From Bretschneidera sinensis (taxonomy: Eukaryota; Streptophyta; Magnoliopsida; Brassicales; Akaniaceae), in contig CM043698.1 of assembly GCA_023935145.1 (NCBI GenBank), positions 86,927,501 through 86,991,500 on the forward strand: a DNA stretch of 64,000 bases. The letters run 5' to 3'. Shown here piece by piece: positions 47,892-60,390 of this stretch. The position numbers were made by a program, and so were the translations under genes. Below the pieces are notes generated by a model that saw only the letters and a program-made list of their open reading frames with translations, was not told the origin of the DNA and did not search any database. The stretch's first letter is position 1; each line of letters opens with the position of its first letter.

Positions 47892-50140
47892 TTAGTCTTA
47901 AAAAAAAAATTTATTATGAACTTAAGTGGTCAACTAGTACACCAAGTAATCACTTAAATTGACAATTTTTTTAATTTTTAATTTTTTTAGGTCAACAGTA
48001 TATACATATATATAAATAGATGAACCAAAACTTTTATTTTAAAATAAGATAAACACATTCCGGTCGAGAAGAATTATGACGGGCAACCAAATTTTTTTAA
48101 TTGGTGCTTTAGATATGAGTGTTCACTATACAGTTAAAATCAAACTGACTATTTCGAACCGATTTAGTTAAAACAATTCAGTTAATCGGTTAACAAAATA
48201 AGATATATCGGTTAATCGATCGGTTAAAAAATTATTAATATTAATATTAATAATATATTAAATATAATATATAAAAATATAATAAATTAAAAAATCTTAA
48301 GTATAAATTAAAATATAATATATATAATAATAAATTAAAAATTAAAAATTTTAATTATATAAACAGTGTTGGTTAATTGATTAACCGATCGTACTGACCG
48401 AAAAATATAAGTTAAAATTTTTTACCGACCGAACTAACTATTCCGATCGTTTTTTCCAAAAATGAAAAGAAAAAGGATAAAAATAGGTTCATTCCCGTCT
48501 TAGGAGAATTTCTAATTCAATTTCGCTTGAGAAAGGGTAAATCACAGTATTATCCCTGAAGCATGGTCAAAATTAAAATGACATCTTAAGCTTTTAGTAA
48601 TTGATATTCTCTAGAACTTCTCATGAATATTACAAGAAACATCGAAGACTTAACAAAATCTAGTATAACATTGACATGCATCACTTTATTGCTATTTAAT
48701 GTCAAAATACTCCTAAAGCATAAGTTTCTCATCAAGAACCGTTGTTGTTCATCCTTTCATGGATGCCATGGAAAAAAATCTCAATCAATCAAATGTTATT
48801 TTGACATGAAATTCTAAAAACAATAATAATTTCTTTCATTTAACAATTTATTGATCAATTCAAAGTAAATTAAATACAAAAAAGAAGTTTAAGTTGCTTT
48901 TATGTTCTTTTAGTTTTTAAGTAAAAATATAAAAATCAATGGCAAAAACAATAAATCAACATTGCCATAGTTGAGTGAATTAGTCTATTTGTGAGGCTTA
49001 ATTGTTAATATTTTATTCAGGAAAATATAATGGTATTTTAGCTCTTATTAGAGTTCATATTGACTTACTAGGTTAGTTATTATTTTTACAAAAAAAATTC
49101 AAGTTACATAAGTTTGCAAAACAAGTTAGTGATAATTTAATATAAAAAAACTTTGTTCTTAAATTTTCTCTATGTTAATTAAAGTCGTAAAATAATATAG
49201 ATTTGATCACTTCCACTATTACATAATAAAAACAAATACAATATTTTTATAGAATCACAAATTGGACAAAAAATAATCTTAATTTAATATTATAAACTTT
49301 TTAACAATATTATGGGTGTTACTTTTATTTTTCGATCCAATTATTTACATGAAAATAATAGACATAAATTTATACATGATTTTTTAAATTTTGTTTTTGA
49401 GTTTTGAACTTTATTATTACAAAAAAATAAGGATACACCCATTCTGGTTAATTTCAACACTAACAGTTTAACACCCATGTAATAACCATTTTCATTTTCA
49501 ATTGATGAATCAAGTGACAATGTTAACTCATAAGTGACACTTTTCTTTTTGTGTAAAAGAATGTTACTTGATTCGTCAATGGAACAATGAAAATAATTAA
49601 AATTGGAGTTAGCAATTTTTTTGATGTGGATGACCAGAGAGTGTCATCTATCATACTTTAATCCTTAAGGTGTTAAATTGTTACCGCTAAAATCATAAAG
49701 GATGTATCTATACTTTTTTTTTATTATTTATTATTATGTAGTATAATTTTTTAGAGTTATAAACTTATAATTATGTAAATTTAATTATTTGAAGTTATTA
49801 TATTATGTCATGTATTCAAATTTAATTATTCAAGTTATTATATGGTATTGCATGCATAGTGTTATTAAATATTGACATATATTATTAATAAAAATAATTT
49901 AAGATAAAGACTCAAAAATAAATGGAAAGGAGCTAGTTCGAAATTTACTTACCCAATTTGGAAGTAAATTTGCTTGTACTTTTTGACCTAGTCGTTTAAT
50001 TTAAATAAAAATATAAAATACAAAGAGTAAAATATTCAATATTTAATTAGATTGTTAAGATGTTTGTTGATGCAAAAAAAGGAATATATTTAATTTAATA
50101 GTACCCGTTTAATAAGAAGAACCTGAAAAGCAATGTGGTC

Positions 50141-50231
50141 TTGGATTTTTTGACCTAATCAGTACCTCTAAATCTTTATACAGGAGACCTGGGTTTAATT
50201 CTATCCCATTAATATAAAAAAAAAATGCTAA
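50141..50231 (+). repeat. SINE-like fragment
   Basis: TTTTTGACCTAATCAGTACC is followed by GGAGACCTGGGTTTAATTC, which has a B-box-like core, and ends in an A run. A related start (TTTTTGACCTAGTCG) lies at about 49979. This is a tRNA-derived look only. Confidence 0.35.
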
Positions 50232-51424
50232 CATATATATATTTGTTATCATATTAATATGCAAATAATACAAGAGTGAAAATCCAAGAGAAAACTTGCT
50301 TGTCTCCTTGAATTTAGAAGTAAGTTCTCGCGTGCCAAGACGTCATGCTACATGGGGGTCACATTTAATTAATAATTAACTGCTACTTTTTAAAGCAGCA
50401 TCAAATATTAATTTTTTATATACTCATATAAATTATCGATATTTGTAAATCTTTAAATGAAAATATAAAACATACAGAGTAAAATATTATTGATAATTAG
50501 TAGTTATGATATGAGAGTATGGGACTGTTTTTAGATGGCCATCATTTAGTTTAACAACCAATCACTTTTAAAAGAATATAGAGTTAATTCAGATTTTAAT
50601 TGGATTAGATCAAATCATCTTAAGTTTGGAGTCATTTAAGATTGGATTAAATTATGTTCAGGTTATTTCACATTCGTTACATTTCAAATCTGAGATATTT
50701 TGAGTTTTACTCGATTGGATTCAAATCCAATTGAATCCGAATCAATTCAAACTCGAGTTATTTAAGATTTTAAGTCTTTTAAGATTAATACGGTTTCCTA
50801 ATCGAGTAAGATGTTTCTACTTGTAATGCTGAACTTTGTTGAGCTTCCATTAAGGAAACGATTAAAAGAACAGATAACAGATGGTGGTTGACAAACAAGA
50901 AGAGAGAAGAAAAAAAATTTATTTGTGTATTGTGGTGACATTAGTTGTCACAAAATAACCTAACTTGGCAAGTGTGACATAGATTAACAAACCACTCTCC
51001 TTGATCCTGAAGCTGCTCACATTTTGTTTTCGTGTAGGTATAAGCAATTCAAATCATTTAAAATTCACAAAAAATAGATTCTCTTTCAGGGGAAAAAAAA
51101 GGAAAAACCAAAATTGAAAATCCCCCAAAGTTAGGTTAGCCAAGGAACACGTTTGATGGTTGTTTAGAATCTTTTAAGGAAGCTCATGCTAGAAGAAAAT
51201 CAAAATGAGACCTCACCCTCCCCCAAAACCCTAAAAAGAAAAAAGATTAACAGAAAGGATAAAAGGTTTGTCTCTTTGCAACATCAACGCCGCGTTGCAT
51301 GCGTATGGTCGGGTCATATTGTGATTTCGAAGCTGCAATATTACCTAATTTTCTCGAATTCTCTTTGCAACATTGAACTCAGGTCTTTTAATTTAGTGAT
51401 TACCTTTGATTCTTCATTTAAAAA

Positions 51425-51506
51425 ATTTGGGTCAACCCTTGATTACTTTCTTATTCTTCATATATGAAACTCGAACTCAATCTCTTAACCGACCAATGTT
51501 AAAAAC
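51425..51506 (-). repeat. SINE-like fragment next to the Tat LTR
   Basis: On the minus strand GGTCGGTTAAGAGATTGAG then GTTCGAGTTTC gives a B-box-like core about 15 bases downstream of an A-box-like GGTCGGTTAAG, followed by AT-rich sequence. No target duplication was found. Confidence 0.35.
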
Positions 51507-51513
51507 ACGTTTA

Positions 51514-51861
51514 TATATGTCAAATATATCCTTCTACCAAAGGGTGACACCTATCTATCATAAGGGTAAACTGGTAATCTCGACCTTACTTGAGCCCTAT
51601 AAATAGGGGCCCCTTAAACAGTAATTCATTCATAACATCTTTTTACTATTTTGCTCTCCTCACCTCCTACTCTGACTTAAGCATCGAATGGCCTTCCTCA
51701 GAGTAAAATACTCTAGGTCGGCTTCATTTTCAGGTGCCCCGGATCTACCTCATTCTGAACCAACCTGAATCGATATACAACCAAGCGAACCAATCCAAAC
51801 TCGACTCCAGTAGCCGACCCGACAAGACTCAAGCAGACCCAATCTATTTTTGGCATCAATA
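51514..51861 (+). repeat. 5' LTR of the large Tat element (348 bp)
   Basis: It matches 61770-62080, sharing TAAACTGGTAATCTCGACCTT-like and TTTTTACTATTTTGCTCTCC sequence. The start is worn (TATATGTC against TGTAGGTC) and the end reads GGCATCAATA. The TATA box CTATAAATAGG lies at 51598-51608. Confidence 0.88.
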
Positions 51862-51864
51862 TAA

Positions 51865-51885
51865 TTGGTGTTGTTTGTAAGAATA
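51865..51885 (+). other. Primer binding site of the large Tat element
   Basis: TTGGTGTTGTTTGTAAGAAT follows the LTR end by three bases. It is a diverged form of the Tat site TTGGCGCCGTCTGTGGGAA. Confidence 0.65.
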
Positions 51886-52540
51886 CAAATAAAGTTTATC
51901 TCTGTTGGAAAATACTGCCCAAGAAAAATCTGACATGAAAAACTACCTAGAAGACATTTGAAGTCAACCCGTCTGAATTACCACCACCTTTGCCTTTGAT
52001 GAAAGGGCATAACCCTCATTGTGCCTCGGGAAGTCACAATCAACCTGAGGTAAATGAAGAGCGAGCCTCACCCAACCAATAAACTGAGTTACATTCAAAC
52101 CAAGTGATTCGATGAGAAGCCCATAAGACAGATTTAAATGCTTTTGTTAGCACAGCCGAGTACATCTCTTTTCAACACCGATTTGAAAAGCTTATCGCAC
52201 GACTTGACTAGTTCGAACCAAGCAGAACCAGGTACCATCAGTCCCCAATTAGAATTGCCAATACCAGTCGAAGGACCGTCGAATTAGTGCCTCGGAACAT
52301 CTGACCTGAGGAAGTAAGCTTGAGTAGGAGACTCGAACCCCATACACTAGATAGAAGTCGAGGGCGTCATTTGGAAAGGGAAGAGTTGAACCGACGAAGC
52401 CCTCGATGAAGTCCACAACACCTATTCTGAGATGTCAAGTCGCTCTTAAACTTTCATTAATCCAAGACAAGTCTGAAGCGAGTAAGCATTTGAAAAAATG
52501 AACGAACGCATTGGCCTCACTATAAAAGCCACTCGAGAAA
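51886..52540 (+). other. Leader of the large Tat element
   Basis: No motif-bearing gene is seen. Frames are broken, although the right part (from about 52150) may encode a worn gag N-terminus. Confidence 0.4.
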
Positions 52541-53593
52541 ACATTCTTGATGAGATCAAACTTGCATGCAACCCATTTTCCTAAGAGCTCATAGACAAGA
52601 AGATGCCTCAAATAGAGCCTTATACGGGAAATGCATGTCCTATGGACCACTTAAAGACTTTTAAGTCTCTAATGTTCCTCCACGGCCATTTAAAAGCAAC
52701 AATGTGTCGTGAATTTCCAAAAAACTTCGAGTGATAGAAAGAACATGGTTTTTCAGGTTGCCTTCTGGGTCGATAAACTCATTTGACGAATTCAGTGAGC
52801 TGTTTATAACACATTTCTTCAATAGCCAAAGTCCTAAAAGAACTCATGAAAGCTTGTTGAGCATAACATGGCACGTGGATGAGACCCTCTGTAACTACAT
52901 CTCATGGTTTACCTCGTTCACATTACAAGTAAGAGACCTGGACCAAAAATTAATTATCATGTCCTTCATCAATGGCCCCAAAGCTTCTAACTTCAGCCAC
53001 TACCTCTCTAGGAACCCATTACACACTATGTCGATCTTTCTTATCAAGGCAGACGAATTCGTAATCATTGAGGAAGACTAAGCCTTCCGTAAAAAGAGAG
53101 AAGAAGCCTTGATAAGCAAGAAAATGAAAGATTTCGAAGAGCATGAGGTGACCAAAAGAGGAGAGGCTAAAATAATGTCCAAAAAGGTGATAAATCAAGA
53201 GCTTCTCGGAGATATGAGACTTATACTCCTCTTGATACTTCGAGGGCAGACCACTTGATGAAAATAGCAAATCAAGACATCATCAAGTGGCCTACCAAGA
53301 TCAAGACACCAATCAAAAAGTGAGATATGAGCCATTTCTGTCACTTCCACAAGGACCACATCCATAACACAAATGAGTGTAGACATCTAAGGGATAAAGT
53401 TGAAGGGTTGATACAAACTGGGTACTTGAAGAAGTTCGTCAAGATAGAGTCAAGAATCTCAGGTAGAAGAAGAAGCCCAAACCATAGAGAAAAGAGTAGA
53501 CTAAGGCAGAGTCCGAGTCAAAAAGAGGACAAAAGAAAATATTGGACCCCGAAGAAGAAGTTGGAAAGTGCTTCCACAATTGGCACCATCTGA
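52541..53593 (+). pseudogene. Tat gag with CHHC-type knuckle
   Basis: The open frame 52731-53081 reads RTWFFRLPSGSINSFDEFSE, RTHESLLSITWHVDETLCNY and LQVRDLDQKLIIMSFINGP, the Tat gag core. After a stop, 53327-53593 carries MSHFCHFHKDHIHNTNECRH and RDKVEGLIQTGYLKKFV, the Tat zinc-binding motif that sits at the gag end. At least one stop (53079) and a frame change separate them. Confidence 0.85.
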
Positions 53594-54290
53594 ACTATTT
53601 TTGGGGGAACAACATCCGGGGGAGAATCCTCAAACTCACGAAGGGCCTATGCTTGTTTTTTTTAATCAGCTGAAGGACCCACAAAAAAGACTCGGGTCGA
53701 TCAAGCAATCAATTTTATTGACGAAGACCTTGAAGGAGTAAAGTTCCCCTACGATGACGTAGTTATCGTGACCTTAGTCATCTCAAACTTCAAGGTTGAA
53801 AGAATCTTGGTAGATAATGGGTCATCTCAAGACATATTGTACCATGAAACTTTCTAGAAGATAAATTTATTAGAAGATCATCTAAAACTGACACACTATC
53901 CTAATACGGGTTCTTGATCGATTCAATATATCCGAAGGGAAACATAGAGTTTTCGGTGACAACAGTGACCTCACTTTGTTAAACGACAGTCCTAAGTACC
54001 TTCCTATCATAGACCTCCCATCCTCATACAAAACTATCTTTAAATGACCAGGGATGAATGCCATGAGAGTAGTGGTTTCAACGTACCACTTGAAGATAAA
54101 GTTCTCAACAGAGAATGACAAAGGAGAGGTTAAGGGTGCAACCTGAACATGTTACTTAGCCTCACTTAAGAAAGGCAAGGCAAATGTCCATCAGATAGAA
54201 AATCTTAGATATGATTCTAAGATTAAAAGAGGAAACCCATGGAGGAGCTGGTAGTAATACTCCTCATATAAGAAGAACCAAATAAAGTAA
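53594..54290 (+). pseudogene. Tat protease region
   Basis: One frame reads FPYDDVVIVTLVISNFKVER then ILVDNGSSQDILYHETF (about 53800-53855), the Tat aspartic protease box (Asp-Asn-Gly-Ser where Asp-Thr/Ser-Gly is usual). The rest up to 54290 matches the protease tail and is broken by stops. The small minus-strand ORF 54121-53882 here is a shadow. Confidence 0.75.
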
Positions 54291-55140
54291 TACAGATCGG
54301 TGCAGGTTTAAAGGGAGAACTCCGAACACGACTGATCTTATTCCTCAAAGAAAACCAGAACATGTTCGCTTGGTCAGTAGCAGACATGCCAAGCATCAAT
54401 CCTAAGGCAATGGTATGCCGTTTGAATGTCGATCCTGACTAGAAGCCATCCATTCAGAAAAAAAGAGCTTTACAACAGAGAGATAACAAACCATTGATGC
54501 AGATGTCAGTAAGCTCCTCAAAACTGGGTTCATTAGGGAAATTGACTACCTCTAGTGTTTAGCTATTACGGTAATAGTAAAGAAGGCCAATGGAAAATTG
54601 AAGATCTACATCGACATCACTGATTTAAACAAAGTCTGTCCAAAAGACAACTTTCCTCTGTGCAGGATCGATCAATTAGTGGATGCCACTTCTGGGTACG
54701 AGATGCTGAGTTTCATAGACTCGTACTCCGAGTACAATAAAATCAAGATGTATGAGCCAGATCAGCCAAATACTACCTTTGTAATAGAAAAAAAGGTCTC
54801 TATTATTACAATGTGATACCGTTTAGATTAAAGAAATTCGGGACAATATATCAAAGGCTAGTTAACAATTTGTTCAAGAACTTGATTGGAAGAAACATGA
54901 AGGTGTATATTGATGACATGCTCGTAAAAAGCATGAAAACGCTTCACCACATAGCTGATCTAGAAGAATGTTTCTTAGTACTAAGAAAGCATCAAATGAA
55001 GCTCAACCCATCTAAGTGTACCTTTGGGGTGACGTTTGACAAATTCCTTAGCTTCATAGTTACTCAAAGGGGGATTGAAGCAAACCCTGAGAAGATCAAG
55101 GCTGTCTTAGATATGAAAGCTTCGGGGAACGTGAAATAAG
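54291..55140 (+). pseudogene. Tat reverse transcriptase
   Basis: Pieces in two frames cover RT: RTRLILFLKENQNMFAWS-like lead-in near 54320, KIYIDITDLNKVCPKDNFPL at 54598, TTFVIEKKVS, then IYQRLVNNLFKNLIGRNMKV, YIDDMLVKSMK (catalytic aspartates intact at 54912-54917) and LNPSKCTFGV. A frameshift near 54810 and earlier stops break it. Confidence 0.87.
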
Positions 55141-55744
55141 TACAAAATCTCACCAATTGAATCACTACTCTAGGTTGATTCATATTTAGATCGGCTGAAA
55201 AGTGCTTGCCTTTCTTCAAGGTACTAAAAAAAACCCAGATTTCCACTGGACAAAGGAATATCAAAGGTCATTCGAGGAATTAAAAAGGTATCAGAGTTCA
55301 TCGCTCCTCCTAACCAAACCTAATGAGGGGGAAGAACTCTATCTATACTTGGTAGCAAGCGAAGTAATTATAGCTTCATTCCATATAAGAGAATAATACA
55401 AGGTACAAAGGCCGATTTACTATGTCAGTGAAGTGCTTCAAGACGTAGAAATGTGATATCAATCACTTGAAAAGTTGGCATTCACCGTAGTTATTTCGGC
55501 CCAAAAGCTATGGCCTTATTTCCAATCACATCCCATCACCGTGCCGATAGATCATCCTTTAAGGATGATAATCCAAAAAGCCGATCTTTCAGGACGACTT
55601 GTAAAATGGTCTATTGAGTTGGGAGAGTTCGAAATCATGTACAAACTATGTTCGAAGATCAATGCCCAAGCACTAGTCGACTTTATTGTGGAGTGCACAT
55701 TCCCAGAAAGGGTGATAAAAGTACAAGAAATGAAGAAACAATAA
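55141..55744 (+). pseudogene. Tat RNase H (first domain)
   Basis: RT connection sequence and RNase H are read in 55202-55396 and 55475-55744: FHWTKEYQRSFEELKRY, LYLYLVASEVIIASF (the usual first Asp is not evident), QSLEKLAFTVVISAQKL, VPIDHPLRMIIQKADLSGRL and EFEIMYKLCSKINAQALVDF. This is the canonical retroelement RNase H. Stops at about 55394 and 55457 break it. Confidence 0.82.
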
Positions 55745-56345
55745 GAGCAACAGAGTTATAAGTTCTTTTGATGACGGTTCCTTTAATGCCCTGAAGAGTG
55801 GTACAGGTCTCATCCTGGTCAGCCATGAAGAGTTCACAATCGAGTATACCTTGTAACTCGACTTCAGAGCATCGAACAATGAGGCAGAATACGAGGCCCT
55901 ATTGGCTTGACCTAAGTTAGCCTAGTCTATGATTCGGGAAGCCTTGTAAGTATTCAGTGGCTTCTAGTTAATGGTAAGTCAAGTAATCAGAGACTACGAG
56001 GCAAAATGAATGTGGATGATCAAATACTTAGCGAAAGTAAAGTAGTTGCTGATTATATTCAAGGAAATAAAGATGAACCGAGTACTAAGGGTGGATAACG
56101 CAAACGATGATGCCTTAACACAACTCGCATCGTCTAAGACCTCCGATCTTCCAAGAGCAGTGTACGTTGAAATTTTGTCGTGCCTAAGAGTAGAAGAAGC
56201 TGAAGTGATGGACATTGACGATGGACTAAATTGGTTGGACCCGATCATCAAGTACCTAAAGAATAGAGAACTACTAGAGGTAAGGGCTGAAGCAAGAAAA
56301 CTTTTTTTTTTTAAAGAAGCTCACTATTGTATGATTGGAAGTTAA
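55745..56345 (+). pseudogene. Second RNase H (archaeal-type) of the Tat element
   Basis: After a short linker a second RNase H-like domain is readable across frames: SGTGLILVSHEEFTIEYTL near 55800, DFRASNNEAEYEALLA near 55865 with the catalytic Glu context, then NRVLRVDNANDDALTQLAS at 56070. Plant Tat elements are known to carry such an extra archaeal-type RNase H after the ordinary one. It is broken by several stops. Confidence 0.75.
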
Positions 56346-57400
56346 CTGTATCAACGATCCCTTACTTAGCTCTACCTTAAATGCCTTAAGCCTCGAAAGG
56401 CGAATTATGCCTTGAGAGAGCCCATGAAGGGATCTGCAAAAATCACTTAGGTGGGCGAGCTCTAGCCCATAAGATGCTAAGACAAGTCTATTAAGTTCAC
56501 CCTGATTCCCAACTCTCCCACGAATCCACTGATTATCATCACTAGCCTAGTACCATTCGCAATGTGGGGAGTGAACATACTCAGACCTTTCCCCCGAGAA
56601 TTCAGACAACTAAAATTCTTGATCATGGAAACATATTATTTTACCAAGTGATCATGAAAATAATAGAAAAAAAGGCAAAGAACTTCATCTAGAAGTTAGT
56701 GGTATATCAGTATGGGATCCCAATAGTACTGGTAATTGATAATGGGAAGCAATTTAAAGGGGGATGATTCAAAAGGTTCTATGAAGACCAACAGATCGAT
56801 CAACAATTCACTTCGATCGGATACCCATATGCCAATGGCTAGGCCGAAGTCCTGAACAGAACCATACTACAGATCTTAAATAAGTGACTCGAAGATGTCC
56901 AAAAACTTTAAGTCAAAGAGTTTTCATACGCATTATGGACCTACAGGACCATACTTCAGTCTCTAATAAGAGAAACACATTTCTTCCTAGCCTTTGTGTT
57001 TGAAGTTGTGGTCCCGATCGAGGTGGGATAACCGTCCCTCAAAGTTTAGCTTTTCAACCCAAACAATAATGAGGAAAACTTGAAAGCAACCTTGGACTTA
57101 ATCGAAGGGGTTCGAGATGATGCACTACTGAAACTTGCAACATACCAACAGAGGACAACCAGATATCACAACTTCAAGGTGAAGCAAAGAATCTTCAGAC
57201 TTGGAGCACTGGTCGTCCGGAAGAAAAAAGTCTCAAACCCTCGAAACATGGGAAAGCTCTTGGCCAATTAGGAAGGCTCGCATCACATTAGAAGGGTAAT
57301 CAAAGTGGGAACCTTCAAGTTGGAGAAAATGGATTATACACCCATACCATAAAGATGGAACTTAGAAAACTTGAAGAAGTTCCACCAATGAGTTATAAAT
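56346..57400 (+). pseudogene. Tat integrase
   Basis: The zinc-binding part is worn (56400-56560). The core shows IPIVLVIDNGKQFKG (second Asp, about 56730), SIGYPYANG then AEVLNRTILQI (catalytic Glu, about 56850), and the C-terminal open frame 57080-57271 with LATYQQRTTRYHNFKVKQR. The final words (ENLKKFHQ) end near 57390. Many stops are present. Confidence 0.82.
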
Positions 57401-57506
57401 GTAAACTGACCTAAGAGCTAAGAAATCAATGCAACACTATATGAATAAAATTAATTTTGTCAAATATTTGCATATGTTCGTTACTTTTCAGCAAGCCACG
57501 GTTGAG

Positions 57507-57890
57507 TACAAAAGCTAGCGACAACCTCCACAGTTGAGGATCGAAGTGAAACACTTAAAATAACCTTTACCTCAGACAACCTTCATGGCTGAGGATTGAA
57601 GTGAAGCGTCTAAAATAGCCTTCACCTCGGACAACCTCCACAGCCGAAGACCAAAGTGAAGTGCCCAAAAAAACCTTTAGCTCGGGGAAACTCCACAACC
57701 AATGACCGAAGTAAAGCATCCAAAATAGCCTTCACTTTAGACAATCTCCACAGTCAAGAACAAAAATGAAATGCCCAAAACAACATTCACCTCGGTCAAC
57801 CTCCACAGCCGAGGATCGAAGTGAAGCATAAAAAATAGCCTTAACCACGAAAAATCTCCACAGTTGAGGACCGAAGTGAAGTATCCAAAG
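57507..57890 (+). repeat. 55-bp tandem array, about 7 copies
   Basis: Seven imperfect units of 55 bases are built around CCTCGGACAACCTCCACAGC and GAAGTGAAGC, in the non-coding region after pol. Four adjacent central units have exactly 55 bases with substitutions only. Confidence 0.88.
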
Positions 57891-57939
57891 AAGTCAGGGT
57901 TCCAAAAGACAAACCTTGACTCTGTCAAAAATACTAGCG

Positions 57940-58250
57940 AAAAAAAAAGTTAGGGATCTAGGAAGAGAAACTCCAACTTGGGCACAAAGACCTGAAAAGG
58001 TTAGGTTCCAGATAAAAAACCTCAACTTAGACCCAAAGACCCAAAGAAATTGGTGTCTCAGAAAGAGGAACCTTTCAAATTAGGCACAATGACTCGAAAA
58101 AGTTGGGATTCCAAAAAGAGAAACCCCAACTTGAGCAAAAAGACTCAAAAAAGTTAGTGTCTTAGAAGGAGGAACCCCCAACTCGAACTTAAAGACCCAT
58201 AAGAGTTAAGGGCTAAAAAATAAAGCCCCAACTCGGATACATAATACTTA
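57940..58250 (+). repeat. About 51-bp tandem array, about 6 copies
   Basis: Units of 49-53 bases have the pattern TTGGGATTCCAAAAAGAGAA, then CCCCAACTTGAGCAAAAAGA. Length varies between units, unlike the two neighbouring arrays. Confidence 0.8.
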
Positions 58251-58565
58251 GTAGGATTTTTTCCAAACATTAACCGAGTCTTGAAACACCCAGAGAAGAA
58301 AGATGACTTAACATAAGTAATGAAAGAAAAAGTATAAGCAGCCATTTTGTTAAAAAAAAAAAAGATAATAAAAAGTATAGAAAAAGGGCTTCTAAGCCAA
58401 GTACAAAAAGAAAAGTAAAAATCTTAAATCCACTCCTCCTCCATGATATACTGTGCCAGGATTCGACCATCAGAGCTAGTAAGGGTAACATCAGCATCCT
58501 GAGGACGAGATTAAGTGCCATCATCCCCAACAGCACCATCATCACCCCTGGTCTCTAAAGAGAGT

Positions 58566-60390
58566 CAGGTTCGGTAAAATGATGAACACCTAGTCTAGGT
58601 CAAGCTGAGGAGCAATCTTAACCACATCTACCTTTGCCTGCTTGAAGCCAATGACATACTCCTTAGCAACTTTCTCATAAAGCAAGTCATTAAAAGTGGT
58701 GGATTGCTTGAACTCCTCTATGGCCACCATATTGAACTTGGCTAATTCAGCTCTGAGCTTCTCTATCTCTGCATCAATTGAGTTTACCCTTGTATTCAGA
58801 GTTTGAACTTCCTCACGAAAGTTGCGGTGATCCTCTCTCAATTCTGTGACCTACTCGACCCGAGAGTAAAGTTGGGTTGTAAGCCATCTCGCTCTTTAGA
58901 TACCCAACTAAACTTTGCTACAACCTGAGGGTATATCTCTGCCACTATGACGCATAATATAACCACTTAAAGAAGTAAAGAAGGTAGATCAAACTATAAT
59001 AAAACAAAGTTGAAAATAATTCAAAGTATATGAAGAGACATACTTTCTACGTGGACTGGATTATAATCCCATCCATGACCTTTGGAGGATAGTTCAAGAT
59101 CTCAACCTTATCATTGGGAAGGATGGACCCCTGAATCAGCTGATGAGTAATCCTCAGCTCAGTAAATGCTGAATCGGTAAACAAGATGGACTAGCGACCT
59201 CAAAAATCATCTGGGGCCGAACTAGTGCTGCCATCGCCATGTGAAGATAGAAGAGGAATCCCCTCCCTAATAGAAAGGCCACTAACAGAAAACTGGGGCT
59301 AGTCCTCTAAGCACGAGCTACTCATTTCAAAAGGAAGAGAAGGAGAAGCCTCTAAGTTGAATGATGGATTGGTAGATGGAGACTTTCCATGCTTTTTGGT
59401 CATCAAACGAAAAAGGCAGATTCTGTTTGCAACCATCTCTACAAAAAGAAGATGTGTCAATACAAGAAAGAGATAAAAATTAAAGTTGCAGTAAATTAGA
59501 AAAACCAAAAAGATAATAATTCTTTAAGTATAAAAGTAACTACCGGGAGTAGCCTGATTCAACCTATACTGAGCAAAAACTTCCTCCTTCACCAACTCGA
59601 AGGCATAGATAAAATTGGTAGATATCTTGGTTATCAAATTCTCCCCAGCCTCATTCACTAGAGGATGATTTCTCTGAGAGACAAAGATACCATATTCCTA
59701 GTCTCACCTAATAGGGAAGGGCTTTTCGTGACGAACATAGAAGAACCTCATCTTCCACCCATGGATAAATGACAAATTTTCAGTTACTATATTTTTCCCA
59801 TTCGTTGCAGACAAGGTGTACCAACTAGCATCTTGCAGCTTCTTAATAATGAAAAAACTTCGAAATAGGTTCATAGAAAATGATACATTTCTACCATGCC
59901 TCATAAGGCTCATAAAAAAGCCTATGATGATCCTTATGGAATTTGGAGGTAGTTGGTTGGGAGCAGTGCTAAAAAGTTAAAAACTTTGACTATCTCTAAG
60001 TCCATAGGAAGATGAAATCCACCCATAAAGAAGCTCGTATATACACATTTTGTAAGGCGACCTGTCATGGATCAGGCTACATGCCCTATCCTCAAAAGTG
60101 GGAAGCCTAATCCCATACTCATATGGAATTCAATACTTATGATGACAAAGAGAAAGACTTCAAAGAAGTACCACACATATGTGACTTAGCGACGTAGTGG
60201 AAGCGGTCATGGTCCCTTGACATTTTAGCACATACCTCTTTCAAAGTAGAGGCTTAAGCTCCAATCTATTTCTGGTCCTCTCTAGACCTAGGACTCAAAC
60301 CCTCACTAGAAGACCTCTCGGAAGAAGAGGCCTCACTATTAGAAAGGAGATGGGCCTCTCCACCCTTATTTGAAATATGAGACACTATGA
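58566..60390 (-). pseudogene. Tat antisense ORF ('putative gypsy type transposon' domain)
   Basis: On the minus strand a protein can be read through several stops and shifts. An early Ser-rich stretch lies near 60300. YGIRLPTFEDRACSLIHD follows near 60100, then APNQLPPNSIRIIIGFFMSL near 59940. LFRSFFIIKKLQDASWYTLS and HGWKMRFFYVRHEKPFP lie at 59704-59880. A possible coiled coil (VNSIDAEIEKLRAELAKFN) with IGFKQAKVDVVKIAPQLDLD closes at 58590-58841. The middle part matches the Transposase_28-type domain known from antisense ORFs of Tat elements. Its role is unknown. This copy is broken. Confidence 0.78.

Larger units (their letters stand above)
47892..51513. other. Gene-free AT-rich region
   Basis: No gene is supported in 3.6 kb. 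Around 48130-48440 the words CGGTTAAT and GACCGA recur in both orientations. A SINE-like scrap lies at 50141-50231 and another at 51425-51506. ORFs such as 48623-48817 and 51186-51467 show no domain. Confidence 0.5.

Noticed and set aside
41459..47896. Target-site duplication of the decayed Tat element
   Set aside because: The flanks GTTAT and TTAGT do not match well enough. The LTR edges are worn, so the call was not made.
57500..57890. CRISPR-like array
   Set aside because: The repeats are contiguous 55-bp units with no unique spacers, in a plant retrotransposon. This is a minisatellite.
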